Assembly: GCF_002531935.1 (NCBI RefSeq)
Contig: NZ_NWSV01000025.1
Location: forward strand, 1 to 64,000
DNA from: Rhizobium chutanense
GTDB lineage: Bacteria; Pseudomonadota; Alphaproteobacteria; Rhizobiales; Rhizobiaceae
Direction: 5' to 3'
DNA length: 64,000 bases
A program made the position numbers and the translations under genes. The notes beneath the pieces are model-generated. The model saw nothing but the letters and a program-made list of their open reading frames with translations, did no database searches and was not told the DNA's origin. Positions 34,209-43,240 of the stretch are shown here, one piece after another. The stretch's first letter is position 1. Every line of letters begins with the position of its first letter.

Positions 34209-34586
34209 TCACATCGCGCCGGCGGCTGCAATCAGCAGGCCGCCGATGATCGCCATATTGGTTTTCCAGGTATTGATCGCGCTTTCGCGGGCCGTTCCCT
34301 GCATATCCCAGAAATTCAGCAGCATGATCGTGGCGGCAAGGGTGAAGACGATGAGACCGAATGCCGCTGCCGCGACGAAGAGACCCAGTATCAGCATTGT
34401 GCCGGCGACGATCTGAAACAGGCTGCCGGAGACCAGTACCCATTTCGCAAAAGGGATGCCGCGGGCTTCGATCGCGTCGGTCAGCGGCACGATAACGAAA
34501 AAATGATGAATGCCGCCAGCGACATAGAGGCCGCCGAGCAACAGACGGCCGAGAACGATCATCATCAGGGCCGGGCTATCGTGCAT
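34209..34586 (-). CDS. DoxX family membrane protein
   Basis: The 125-residue protein has four hydrophobic helices and the DoxX pattern (LGRLLLGGLYVAGGIHHFFV, then LVSGSLFQIVAGTMLILGLF). DoxX proteins are small inner-membrane subunits, some linked to quinone-dependent thiosulfate oxidation or redox stress, but many are uncharacterised. It ends 5 bases after the MscS stop on the opposite strand. A later Met (residue 8) is an alternative start. Confidence 0.85.
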   Translation of the reverse strand: MHDSPALMMIVLGRLLLGGLYVAGGIHHFFVIVPLTDAIEARGIPFAKWVLVSGSLFQIVAGTMLILGLFVAAAAFGLIVFTLAATIMLLNFWDMQGTARESAINTWKTNMAIIGGLLIAAAGAM

Positions 34587-34820
34587 ATCGAACCGTTCTC
34601 CCGCGTCTCAAATCGCCTTTGTGGTAAAGCTCGTCGCAAGCTTACGAAAATGCAATGCGCCGGAATCTCGGCCTGCGCAAATTCGCCCCAATTGAGAGTG
34701 ATGGAGGCCAAGCGGCGGGGCTGGGTAGCGGCGGCATGGCTTCATGGAGCTTACGTGCCTGTCATGTTACGTCTTTCCAAAATGATTCCCGCCGAGCTGG
34801 CAATTGCAGCAGGATAAGAG

Positions 34821-37424
34821 ATGTCGGGCCACGACAATTTGAAAGAGATCGAAGACGCGGACGAATTTTCTTTTCGCGCTTTGTTCAGACGTTACAGAAC
34901 ACCGCTGACGGCGGCGGCGACACTCGTGGTCTTCTGCCTAGTCGGCTATGCGATCATGCAGCTCACCAATGAGGTGCGTTATGACGACGTCGTCGATGCG
35001 CTGGCGGCGACCAGACCGAGCGCGATCCTGCTCGCGTTGTTTTTCACGGCGCTGAGTTTCCTCTCGCTGATTTTCTACGATCTCAACGCCATAGACTATA
35101 TCGGCAAGAAGCTGCCCTTTCCGCATGTGGCGCTGACGGCGTTCAGCGCCTATGCGGTCGGCAATACTGCCGGCTTCGGCGCACTTTCAGGCGGCGCGAT
35201 CCGTTACCGCGCCTATACCCGCCTGGGGCTTTCGCCGGAGGATATCGGCCGCATTATCGCCTTCGTCACGCTGTCCTTCGGTCTGGGGCTTGCGGGGGTC
35301 GCAGCGATCGCCCTCATCGTCATCGCCGATGAGATCGGCCCGCTGATCGGCGTCAGCGCGTTCCTGCTGCGATTGATCGCCGGTTCGATCGTCGCCATTC
35401 TGGGCGCGGTGATGATCATAGGCCGTGACGGGCGCGTACTCGATCTCGGTCCCGTCGCCATCCGCCTGCCGGATTCGCGCACCTGGTCGCGGCAGTTCCT
35501 CGTCACCGCCTTCGATATCGCCGCCTCGGCGTCGGTGCTTTACGTGCTCTTGCCGCAGACGGCGATCGGCTGGCCGGTCTTCCTCGCCGTCTATGCGATC
35601 GCCGTCGGTCTCGGTGTGCTCAGCCACGTTCCGGCCGGGCTCGGCGTGTTCGAGACGGTGATCATCGCGTCGCTCGGCAGCGCAGTGAACATCGATGCCG
35701 TGCTCGGGTCGCTGGTGCTTTACCGGCTGATCTACCATGTGCTGCCGTTGCTGCTCGCCGTGCTCGCGGTTTCGGCGACGGAGCTGCGTCGTTTCGTCGA
35801 CCACCCGGCCGCCTCCAGCGTGCGGCGCATCGGCGGAAGGCTGATGCCGCAGCTGCTGTCGGCCTTAGCGCTGCTGCTGGGCGTCATGCTGATATTTTCG
35901 AGCGTCACGCCGACGCCGGACCAGAACCTCGAATTCCTCTCCAACTATCTGCCGCTGCCGATGGTGGAAGGGGCGCATTTCCTCTCTAGCCTGCTCGGGC
36001 TCGCGCTCGTCGTCGCCGCCCGCGGTCTCGGCCAGCGGCTCGACGGCGCCTGGTGGGTGGCCGTGTTTTCGGCCGTCGCGGCGCTGACCTTGTCGCTGTT
36101 GAAGGCGATCGCGCTTGTCGAAGCTGCCTTTCTCGCCTTCCTCATCTTCGGGCTCTTCGTCAGCCGTCGGCTCTTCACCCGCCACGCCTCGCTGCTCAAC
36201 CAGGCGCTGACGGCGTCCTGGCTGATGGCGATTGCCGTCATCGTCGTCGGCGCCGTCGTCATCCTGCTCTTCGTCTATCGCGACGTCGAATACAGCAACC
36301 AGCTCTGGTGGCAGTTCGAATTCACCGCCGAAGCGCCGCGGGGCTTACGCGCCGTGCTCGGCATCACCATCATCTCGTCGGCGATCGCCATCTTCAGCCT
36401 GCTTCGGCCGGCAACCTTTCGGCCGGAACCGGCGACGGACGAGGCGCTGGCGCGTGCCGTCGAGATCGTCATCAAACAGGGCAATGCCGACGCCAATCTG
36501 GTGCGCATGGGCGACAAGAGCATCATGTTCTCGGAAAAAGGTGATGCTTTCATCATGTACGGCCGGCAGGGCCGCTCCTGGATCGCGCTGTTCGACCCGG
36601 TCGGCGAACATCGCGCCGTACAGGAACTGGTCTGGCGGTTCGTCGAAGCGGCGCGTGCCGCCGGCTGCCGCGCCGTGTTCTACCAGATCTCGCCGGCGCT
36701 GCTTTCCCATTGCGCCGATGCCGGCCTTCGCGCCTTCAAACTCGGCGAGCTGGCGGTGGCCGATCTCCGAACCTTCGAGATGAAGGGCGGCAAATGGGCG
36801 AACCTTCGCCAGACGGCAAGCCGCGCCCAGCGCGACGGGCTGGAATTTGCCGTCGTCGAACCGGAGCACGTGTCCTCGGTCATCGATGATCTCGCCGCCG
36901 TTTCCACCGCCTGGCTCGAACATCACAATGCCAAGGAAAAGGGCTTTTCGCTCGGCGCCTTCGATCCCGACTACGTCTCCTCGCAGCCCGTCGGCATTCT
37001 GAAAAAGGACGGCAGGATCGTCGCCTTCGCCAATATCCTCGTCACGGAGTCCAGGGAGGAGGGCACGATCGATCTCATGCGCTTCTCGCCGGATGCTCCG
37101 AAGGGCTCGATGGATTTTCTCTTCGTGCAGATCATGGAATATCTGCGCGGCCAGGGTTTCACCCACTTCAATCTCGGCATGGCGCCCCTCTCCGGCATGT
37201 CGAAACGCGAGGCGGCGCCCGTCTGGGACCGCATCGGCAGCACCGTCTTCGAACATGGCGAGCGCTTCTACAACTTCAAAGGCCTTCGGGCATTCAAATC
37301 CAAGTTTCATCCGCACTGGCAACCGCGCTATCTTGCGGTATCCGGAGGGGGCAATCCGATGATCGCGTTGATGGACGCGACATTTCTGATCGGGGGCGGA
37401 TTGAAAGGGGTAGTGAGAAAATGA
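34821..37424 (+). CDS. mprF: Lysyl-phosphatidylglycerol synthase/flippase MprF (LpiA)
   Basis: The 867-residue protein joins an N-terminal multi-helix flippase (about residues 35-510) to a C-terminal cytoplasmic aminoacyl transferase (DUF2156, about 545-850; motifs DKSIMFSEKGDAFIMYGRQG, DLMRFSPDAPKGSMDFLFVQ, and FNLGMAPLSGMS). It transfers lysine from Lys-tRNA to phosphatidylglycerol and moves the product to the outer leaflet, lowering surface charge. In Rhizobium tropici and Sinorhizobium medicae the same gene is lpiA, induced by low pH. It overlaps acvB by four bases (ATGA), so both are translated together. AGGATAAGAG precedes the start. Confidence 0.95.
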   Translation: MSGHDNLKEIEDADEFSFRALFRRYRTPLTAAATLVVFCLVGYAIMQLTNEVRYDDVVDALAATRPSAILLALFFTALSFLSLIFYDLNAIDYIGKKLPFPHVALTAFSAYAVGNTAGFGALSGGAIRYRAYTRLGLSPEDIGRIIAFVTLSFGLGLAGVAAIALIVIADEIGPLIGVSAFLLRLIAGSIVAILGAVMIIGRDGRVLDLGPVAIRLPDSRTWSRQFLVTAFDIAASASVLYVLLPQTAIGWPVFLAVYAIAVGLGVLSHVPAGLGVFETVIIASLGSAVNIDAVLGSLVLYRLIYHVLPLLLAVLAVSATELRRFVDHPAASSVRRIGGRLMPQLLSALALLLGVMLIFSSVTPTPDQNLEFLSNYLPLPMVEGAHFLSSLLGLALVVAARGLGQRLDGAWWVAVFSAVAALTLSLLKAIALVEAAFLAFLIFGLFVSRRLFTRHASLLNQALTASWLMAIAVIVVGAVVILLFVYRDVEYSNQLWWQFEFTAEAPRGLRAVLGITIISSAIAIFSLLRPATFRPEPATDEALARAVEIVIKQGNADANLVRMGDKSIMFSEKGDAFIMYGRQGRSWIALFDPVGEHRAVQELVWRFVEAARAAGCRAVFYQISPALLSHCADAGLRAFKLGELAVADLRTFEMKGGKWANLRQTASRAQRDGLEFAVVEPEHVSSVIDDLAAVSTAWLEHHNAKEKGFSLGAFDPDYVSSQPVGILKKDGRIVAFANILVTESREEGTIDLMRFSPDAPKGSMDFLFVQIMEYLRGQGFTHFNLGMAPLSGMSKREAAPVWDRIGSTVFEHGERFYNFKGLRAFKSKFHPHWQPRYLAVSGGGNPMIALMDATFLIGGGLKGVVRK

Positions 37425-38803
37425 TCAGGACAATCCTTCTTGCCACGGCATGCGCCTGCATGCTCGCGACCGCACCGGTTCATGCCGCCGAGGAAACCAC
37501 GCAGAGCTTCGAAGCCGGGCTTATCCCGTCGCCGCACATCTTCCTGCCGGAAGGGGAGGTCAAGGGCACGGTGATGCTGATATCCGATGCCGCCGGCTGG
37601 GGCGACTTCGAGAAGGCCGAGGCCGACAGACTGGTTTCCGAGGGCGCGGTCGTCATCGGCGTCGACTTCCCTTCCTATATCCAGGCGCTGAGCCGCTACG
37701 ACGTCAGCCTCAACGACGGCTGCGTCTACATGGTCTCGGACATCGAATCGCTGAGCCAGCAGGTGCAGCGTGCGACCGGCAATAGCGCCTATCATCTGCC
37801 GATCGTCGCCGGCATCGGCGAAGGCGGGGCCCTAGCGCTGGCAATCGCTGCCCAGACGCCGGATGCGACGATCGGCCAGACGCTCGCCGTCGATCCGAAG
37901 GCCGGCATTCCGCTTGCCCAGGAGCTCTGCACCCCGGCTTCCAAGAAGGTCGTCGGCCAACGCATCATGTACGGCCTCAGCGACGGCGCCCTGCCGGATC
38001 CGATCGTCACCGTCTTCTCGCCCAATGCCGACAAGGACGGCAGGGCGCATGCCGAAGCGCTGAAGAAGATCCATGCGACGATTGAGATCCGCGATTCGAC
38101 CGACGATGCCCAAACGGTGTTTGGCGATACGCTCGATGATCTCGTCACCGCCTCCGGCGCCTTCGGCAATCCGCTCGGCCTGCCGCTGGCGGTCCTCGAG
38201 GCGACGCCTGCCCTTGATACGATGGCGGTGATCTATTCCGGCGACGGCGGCTGGCGCGATATCGACAAAGAGGTCGGCGGCACGCTGCAGAAGGAAGGCA
38301 TTCCGGTCGTCGGCGTCGATTCGCTTCACTATTTCTGGTCGGAGCGAAAGCCGGAGGAGACTGCCGCTGATCTTTCGAAGATCATCGATTTTTACCGAAA
38401 GCAGTGGAAGGTAAAGCATGTGCTGCTTGTCGGATATTCCTTCGGCGCCGACGTCGTGCCGGCCACCTATCAGTTGCTCAAGCCAACCGAAAAGTCGGCG
38501 GTGACGCAATTGTCGCTGCTGTCGCTTTCGCACCAGGTCGACTATGTCATCTCCGTTCTCGGCTGGCTCGGCCAGAAGACGGAAGGGGCTGGAGGCGATC
38601 CCGTCGCCGATCTGAAGAACATCGACCCGAAGCTGGTGCAATGCATCTACGGTAAGGACGATGATGACGATGTCGCCTGTCCGGCGGTGAAGGAGAGCGG
38701 CGCCGAGGTTGTCGAACTGCCCGGCGACCACCATTTCGACGAGAATTACGACCTTCTCACCAAGACGATCATCGACGGGCTGAAAAGGCGGCTGCAGGAT
38801 TAA
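37421..38803 (+). CDS. acvB: AcvB/VirJ-type lysyl-phosphatidylglycerol hydrolase
   Basis: The 460-residue periplasmic protein has a signal peptide (residues 1-22, ending PVHAAEE) and two alpha/beta-hydrolase halves. The C-terminal VirJ-like half carries the nucleophile S340 in GYSFGADVVPATY and a His-rich GDHHFDEN near the end. The corresponding motif in the N-terminal half reads GIGEGG (131-136), with no serine, so that half is probably inactive. In Agrobacterium AcvB hydrolyses lysyl-phosphatidylglycerol, and in R. tropici the homologue atvA supports acid tolerance. Translational coupling to mprF fits a make-and-break cycle for this lipid. Confidence 0.92.
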   Translation: MIRTILLATACACMLATAPVHAAEETTQSFEAGLIPSPHIFLPEGEVKGTVMLISDAAGWGDFEKAEADRLVSEGAVVIGVDFPSYIQALSRYDVSLNDGCVYMVSDIESLSQQVQRATGNSAYHLPIVAGIGEGGALALAIAAQTPDATIGQTLAVDPKAGIPLAQELCTPASKKVVGQRIMYGLSDGALPDPIVTVFSPNADKDGRAHAEALKKIHATIEIRDSTDDAQTVFGDTLDDLVTASGAFGNPLGLPLAVLEATPALDTMAVIYSGDGGWRDIDKEVGGTLQKEGIPVVGVDSLHYFWSERKPEETAADLSKIIDFYRKQWKVKHVLLVGYSFGADVVPATYQLLKPTEKSAVTQLSLLSLSHQVDYVISVLGWLGQKTEGAGGDPVADLKNIDPKLVQCIYGKDDDDDVACPAVKESGAEVVELPGDHHFDENYDLLTKTIIDGLKRRLQD

Positions 38804-39363
38804 TTCATCAGCGTTTCTTCGCTCCAGCCGAGAGCGGCGAGCTCGCTGCCGCGAAACCGCGCATCGTCGGCGACGATGAATTCGTCCAATTGCGGCGGGG
38901 CGACGCTGGTGCCGGCGAGCATCGCATGCACCTGGCCGCGATGATGGGTCTGGTGCTGGAAAAGGTGAGCGAGCACGTCGTCCATCCGTTCTTCCTGGAC
39001 GCGGTCGCCGCGATGGAGGCGGACGGTCGAGACCAGCCTTTCCGGCGTCAAGGTCTCGCAAAGCGCCGTCAGGCGCTGATCGACCTTCGCCTGGGCTTGC
39101 GCCAGGGATAAAACGTCGTCGAACGGTTCGTCGACCTCGAAGGCCTGGAAGCCGAGCGTGCCGCCTTCCAGGCCATCGACATAGAACCAGTCGACCGTGA
39201 TGATGTGGTTCAAGGTCTCCTTGATCGAGGGGAAGAAGCTCGTGCGCGGCGCCTCGAATTCACCGGGCTTCAATGCCGCGCAGGCATGAAGCAGACGGTG
39301 GTTGGCAAGGGCGTTGTTATAGGCGAGTTTGCGAAATGACCTGACGGGATCGAAGGTCGGCAT
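38800..39363 (-). CDS. DinB family protein
   Basis: The 187-residue protein is a DinB-like four-helix-bundle protein. The three conserved histidines that bind a metal appear in FFPSIKETLNHIITVDWFYV near residue 53 and in LFQHQTHHRGQVHAML near residues 133-148. Many members are thiol-dependent transferases that act on small toxic compounds, but the substrate is unknown. The stop overlaps the acvB stop on the other strand by four bases. AGGAG precedes its ATG. Confidence 0.9.
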   Translation of the reverse strand: MPTFDPVRSFRKLAYNNALANHRLLHACAALKPGEFEAPRTSFFPSIKETLNHIITVDWFYVDGLEGGTLGFQAFEVDEPFDDVLSLAQAQAKVDQRLTALCETLTPERLVSTVRLHRGDRVQEERMDDVLAHLFQHQTHHRGQVHAMLAGTSVAPPQLDEFIVADDARFRGSELAALGWSEETLMN

Positions 39364-39407
39364 CGGCGCATCTCCTCTTCACACGCTGCTGGAATGTTAG
39401 ACTAGCG

Positions 39408-39917
39408 TCAGTCGTCGTCGAGATTGCCGTCGCGCCAGACGAGGTGACGGAGTGCTGCCGGCAGGTTCTCGATTTCATCAGCGATGAAATAGGGCGGGAT
39501 GTCGAGCGCAGTCAGGGCCTGGCGCGTCGCAAGCACCCATTTGAATTCGAGATGATTGTCGCCGTCCTCGACGCGATGGACGATTTCGTGTGGCTCGAAG
39601 GGGAATTCCGGCGGGATGTCCATCAGATAATAGAAGCCCAGTTCATGCCAGTCGCGTTGTTCGTAGTGGAAAAAGTTCTCGACGACCCAGAGCAGGCGGG
39701 AGACGGTGACCTCGACCCCCAGTTCCTCCACCATCTCTCGTTTCAGTGTCTCCTCCGAGGTTTCGCCGATTTCCGCCCTGCCGCCCGGAAAGGTCCAGAA
39801 GGGCTCGTGCACGGCGCGATGAACGAGCACGTGGCCATCGCGAAAACCGAGGCCGGCGATGCGATAATTGAAACGCTCAGCGCCCGCAGTCAGGCGGATG
39901 AGGGTGCGCTTGGCCAT
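39408..39917 (-). CDS. NUDIX hydrolase
   Basis: The 169-residue protein contains a full Nudix box near residues 45-67 (GGRAEIGETSEETLKREMVE, then ELG), the Mg2+ site for cleaving nucleoside diphosphates linked to another group. The substrate could be a nucleotide sugar, oxidised nucleotide or other compound; the box alone does not tell. It lies 7 bases downstream of the metallophosphoesterase gene and forms an operon with it and ruvB. Confidence 0.9.
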   Translation of the reverse strand: MAKRTLIRLTAGAERFNYRIAGLGFRDGHVLVHRAVHEPFWTFPGGRAEIGETSEETLKREMVEELGVEVTVSRLLWVVENFFHYEQRDWHELGFYYLMDIPPEFPFEPHEIVHRVEDGDNHLEFKWVLATRQALTALDIPPYFIADEIENLPAALRHLVWRDGNLDDD

Positions 39918-39924
39918 GTCATTC

Positions 39925-40827
39925 CTATCCGAGATCGATCACGACGATTTCCGGCGGCACGCCGAAGCGCACCGGTGCAATGGAGCAGCCGAGACCGCCG
40001 GAGACGATGATATTCCGCCCCTCCTCGACAATATGCCCATAAGCGTAGCGATTGCCGTAACGCGAGGGGACGATCGGCGAACGGCCGAGGAAGCGGATCT
40101 GTCCGCCATGGGTGTGGCCCGACAGCGTCAGCGAGACACGCTCGGGCACGCGCGGAAAGATATCGGGCTCATGGGCGAGCAGGATGACCGGTGCGTCATC
40201 GCTAATCTGCGCCATCGTTCCATCGAGATTGTCGAGGCCGAGCATGCGCGCGCGGCCCCACTTCCTGCCGGGCAGCAGCGCCAGTTGATCTTCGAGGCCT
40301 GCGAGCCAGAAGCCGCGGCCATCCTTTTCGAGCCGAACGGCGCGGTTGCTATAGACCGGGATTCCGACATCGGCGAGCGCCCGGTGCCCGAAGGTTTCCA
40401 TTCCGCCATTCTTCTGGGCGGTCCTGTCCTCCCACCAATCGTGGTTGCCCATGATCGCATGGACGCCGAGCGGGGCGTGCAGGGTGGCTAGCGCCTTCGA
40501 CCATTGGCTCGAATGCACATATTGCGTCACCATGTTCATGCCGGAGGCGTAGTCGCCGAGCAGGACGGTGACGTCGCCTTCGAGTTCATTGGCCCGCTGG
40601 CAGATCGCGGCAATGCGGCTTGCCGACATCCAGGGTTCGCAGGCATGGATATCGGCGAGCGCGACGACGCGGAGCTTCAGTCCCGGCGTCCATCCCGGCG
40701 GCGTCAGCCGGTAGCGGGCGATGCCGAGCCGCGCCAGCGGTTCATAGGCGAAGGCGTAACCGCCGAGCGCCATGACGCCTGCGAAACCGCCGCCAAGAAC
40801 CTTGAAAAATCCGCGGCGGGTGATCAC
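39925..40827 (-). CDS. Tat-exported metallophosphoesterase (YaeI-like)
   Basis: The 300-residue protein starts with a twin-arginine signal (ITRRGFFKVLGGGFAG), so it is exported folded. The calcineurin-like metal motifs follow: VVALADIHACEPW near residue 53, LLGDYASG near 90, GNHDWWED near 127 and SGHTHGGQIRF near 235. Relatives such as YaeI/YkuE cleave phosphodiesters or lipid phosphates. The start codon is GTG, placed directly after the ruvB stop (TGAGTG), so translation is coupled to ruvB. Confidence 0.9.
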   Translation of the reverse strand: MITRRGFFKVLGGGFAGVMALGGYAFAYEPLARLGIARYRLTPPGWTPGLKLRVVALADIHACEPWMSASRIAAICQRANELEGDVTVLLGDYASGMNMVTQYVHSSQWSKALATLHAPLGVHAIMGNHDWWEDRTAQKNGGMETFGHRALADVGIPVYSNRAVRLEKDGRGFWLAGLEDQLALLPGRKWGRARMLGLDNLDGTMAQISDDAPVILLAHEPDIFPRVPERVSLTLSGHTHGGQIRFLGRSPIVPSRYGNRYAYGHIVEEGRNIIVSGGLGCSIAPVRFGVPPEIVVIDLG

Positions 40828-41868
40828 TCAGTCGTCCTCCTGGAACAGCCGGAACTGCGCCGCCTCCATCTCCTTGGGCGGTTGCATTCCCAGATGTTTC
40901 CACGCGATTGCGGTCAGAACACGGCCGCGTGGCGTGCGCTGAATGAAACCCTGCTGGATCATGTAGGGCTCGATAATGTCTTCGATCGCGTCGCGCGGCT
41001 CTGAAAGGCCGGCGGCGATGGTCTCGATGCCGACCGGGCCGCCGCCGAAATTGACGGCGATCATGTTGAGGTAACGTTTGTCGAGCTGGTCGAAGCCGAC
41101 ATTGTCGACCAGCAGGCGGGTCAGCGCCTCATCGGCGATCTCGCGGGTGACGGCTTCGGCCTTCGCCACTTCGGCGAAGTCGCGCACGCGCCGCAGCAGC
41201 CGGCCGGCGATGCGCGGCGTGCCGCGGGCCCGTCTTGCGATCTCGCGGGCGCCCTCTTCGGTCATCGGCAGGTTCATCAGCCGCGCGCCGCGGCGCACGA
41301 TCAGTTCCAGCTCCTCGACGGTATAGAAGCTCAGGCGTACCGGGATGCCGAAGCGGTCACGCAGCGGTGTGGTCAACAGGCCGAGGCGGGTGGTGGCGGC
41401 CACCAGCGTGAATTTCGACAGGTCGATCTTCACCGAGCGGGCGGCGGGGCCTTCGCCGATGATGAGGTCGAGCTGGAAATCTTCCATGGCCGGATAAAGG
41501 ATTTCCTCGACGGCCGGGTTGAGGCGGTGGATCTCGTCGATGAAGAGCACGTCGCGCTCTTCGAGATTGGTCAGGAGCGCGGCGAGATCGCCGGCCTTGG
41601 CGATCACAGGGCCGGACGTAGAGCGGAAGTTGACACCGAGCTCCTTCGCCATGATCTGCGCCAGCGTCGTCTTGCCGAGGCCGGGCGGTCCGACGAAGAG
41701 CACATGGTCCAGTGCCTCGCCCCGGTTCTTCGCCGCCTCGATGAACACCTTGAGATTGGCGCGCGCCTCCGCCTGGCCGGTGAACTCGTCCAGCGATTGC
41801 GGGCGCAACGTCATATCAAGGTCTTCGCCCCGCTTTTCCGGCGATATCAGGCGGGCGGGTTCACTCAT
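40828..41868 (-). CDS. ruvB: Holliday junction branch migration helicase RuvB
   Basis: RuvB is the hexameric AAA+ motor that drives branch migration with RuvA. The 346-residue protein has Walker A GPPGLGKTT at residues 60-68, Walker B LFIDEIHRLNPAVEE at about 108-122, sensor ATTRLGLLTTPLRDRFG, and the C-terminal winged helix (FIQRTPRGRVLTAIAWKHLG). It lies 82 bases downstream of ruvA and is followed without a gap by the phosphoesterase gene. Confidence 0.98.
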   Translation of the reverse strand: MSEPARLISPEKRGEDLDMTLRPQSLDEFTGQAEARANLKVFIEAAKNRGEALDHVLFVGPPGLGKTTLAQIMAKELGVNFRSTSGPVIAKAGDLAALLTNLEERDVLFIDEIHRLNPAVEEILYPAMEDFQLDLIIGEGPAARSVKIDLSKFTLVAATTRLGLLTTPLRDRFGIPVRLSFYTVEELELIVRRGARLMNLPMTEEGAREIARRARGTPRIAGRLLRRVRDFAEVAKAEAVTREIADEALTRLLVDNVGFDQLDKRYLNMIAVNFGGGPVGIETIAAGLSEPRDAIEDIIEPYMIQQGFIQRTPRGRVLTAIAWKHLGMQPPKEMEAAQFRLFQEDD

Positions 41869-41950
41869 GCTCTCATTCCGTTTTGAAACCTGTTACAGCA
41901 ATACACCAAAAGTCGGCTGCCTCGACATCCATTCATTGGTTTTCCGGCGT

Positions 41951-42565
41951 TCACCGCGCCAGCTCCTTCAATCCCAATCGGATCAGCTTGGCGCTGTCGG
42001 CGCCGTCACCGGCTGTTTTCATTGCTGCGGCAACCGCATTTGCCGCCTGGTCTCTGCTGTAGCCGAGGTTGGTCAGAGCGGACACCGCATCGGCAACCGG
42101 TGCGGCGGCGACACCTTCGCCGAGTTCCTGTTTGAGGCCGATGTTGATCGCTTCCCCGGCAAAGGCAGGGGCCCGGTTCTTCAATTCGGTCACGAGGCGC
42201 ATTGCCACTTTCGGGCCGACCCCCGGCGCGCGCGAGACGGCGGTGCGGTCCTGCAGTGCGATCGCATTGGCGAGTTCGCCCGGCGTCAATGTCGAGAGCA
42301 CGGCAAGCGCCACCTTGGCGCCGACGCCCTGGACGCTTTGGAGCAGGTTGAACCATTCCCGCTCCAGCGCGGTCATGAAGCCGAAGAGCTTCAACTGGTC
42401 CTCGCGCACATAGGTCTCGATGAACAGCACGCAGGCTTCGCCGGCCGAGCCGAGCTTGGACAGGGTGCGGGCCGAGCAATGGGCGACGTAGCAGACGCCG
42501 TGCACATCGACGAGCACATAGTCTTCGCCGATTTCGTCTATGGTGCCTTTCAGCTTGCCGATCAT
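41951..42565 (-). CDS. ruvA: Holliday junction DNA-binding protein RuvA
   Basis: RuvA forms a tetramer on four-way junctions and loads RuvB. The 204-residue protein has the N-terminal OB fold (MIGKLKGTIDEIGEDYVLVD), helix-hairpin-helix repeats (LLQSVQGVGAKVALAVLSTL, then APGVGPKVAMRLVTEL) and the C-terminal UBA-like domain III (ALTNLGYSRDQAANAVAAAM) that touches RuvB. In related genomes ruvC normally directly precedes ruvA; here a VapBC pair lies between them. Confidence 0.97.
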   Translation of the reverse strand: MIGKLKGTIDEIGEDYVLVDVHGVCYVAHCSARTLSKLGSAGEACVLFIETYVREDQLKLFGFMTALEREWFNLLQSVQGVGAKVALAVLSTLTPGELANAIALQDRTAVSRAPGVGPKVAMRLVTELKNRAPAFAGEAINIGLKQELGEGVAAAPVADAVSALTNLGYSRDQAANAVAAAMKTAGDGADSAKLIRLGLKELAR

Positions 42566-42578
42566 GGGGTGCGGTCTC

Positions 42579-42995
42579 TCAAGGGTGCGTTTCGGGAGAA
42601 ATGATGTCCAATTCCGGGAAATAGGAGCGGTAGCGCGCGCCGTCGCGCGTCAGAAGGCGATGCGATCGAACGAGGGCGTGCGCGCCGATGAAAAAATCCG
42701 GCAGAGTACGCTCGCGCAGGCCGCCGCTCCTCAGGTACTGCGCATGTGCCATACCGGCCCGGTAAGCGGCGGAAAACGGCAGGGCCTCGCGGACCAGGTT
42801 TAACCGCGACAGCAGAAATGCAAGGGTTTCCTCGCGCGGGGTCATGCTTGCCAGCTCTGCCCAAACAACGGGTGTCATGACGAATTGCGAATCTGGACGC
42901 AATGCGCTCAATGCCCGCGCAGACCATTCCCTGAAAGGATTGTCCGGCCCGAAGATATCGATGAAAATGTTCGTATCAACGAGAACCGACGTCAT
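42579..42995 (-). CDS. vapC: VapC-like PIN-domain ribonuclease toxin
   Basis: The 138-residue PIN-domain protein begins with VLVDTNIFIDIFG, which holds the first catalytic Asp. The other acidic residues are visible in VVWAELAS, LPDFFIGAHA and LLTRDGARY. VapC toxins cleave specific RNAs, usually tRNA or rRNA loops, when freed from their antitoxin. The ATG at 42995 sits 7 bases after AGAGGA; a GTG one codon upstream is possible. The start overlaps the vapB end by 20 bases, the usual toxin-antitoxin arrangement. It lies 13 bases upstream of ruvA on the same strand. Confidence 0.9.
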   Translation of the reverse strand: MTSVLVDTNIFIDIFGPDNPFREWSARALSALRPDSQFVMTPVVWAELASMTPREETLAFLLSRLNLVREALPFSAAYRAGMAHAQYLRSGGLRERTLPDFFIGAHALVRSHRLLTRDGARYRSYFPELDIISPETHP

Positions 42996-43239
42996 CACGT
43001 GGTCCTCTCAACCATTCCATGAATTCGTCGGTCGTCATGCCGCCGGTGTCGAGGGTCCCGCTCATACTGCCGAGCCAGGATTCAAAATCGTCCTGCGATG
43101 GCTCTATCCTGCTGGAGAGAACAACCAAGCGGGCGCCCTTTTCATCGGCAACGAAATCCACCTCGGATCCCGGCCCGATCTTCAAGCGGTCCCGGATGTC
43201 CTTGGGGATCGTCACCTGGCCTTTTTCCGTCACGCGCAT
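42976..43239 (-). CDS. vapB: VapB-like antitoxin, AbrB/MazE fold
   Basis: The 87-residue protein has an N-terminal swapped-hairpin AbrB domain (VTEKGQVTIPKDIRDRLKIG, then PGSEVDFVADE) for DNA binding and a flexible C-terminal part (DDFESWLGSM...EFMEWLRGPR) that would block the VapC active site. A perfect palindrome sits right before its start and is the likely operator for self-repression by the VapBC complex. Confidence 0.9.
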   Translation of the reverse strand: MRVTEKGQVTIPKDIRDRLKIGPGSEVDFVADEKGARLVVLSSRIEPSQDDFESWLGSMSGTLDTGGMTTDEFMEWLRGPRDDVGSR

Positions 43240-43240
43240 G

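Noticed and set aside
39925..40827. A nuclease function (SbcD-like) for the phosphoesterase beside ruvB
   Set aside because: The twin-arginine signal places the protein outside the cytoplasm, and its length and motifs fit YaeI-like exported phosphoesterases, so DNA repair is unlikely despite the ruvB neighbour.
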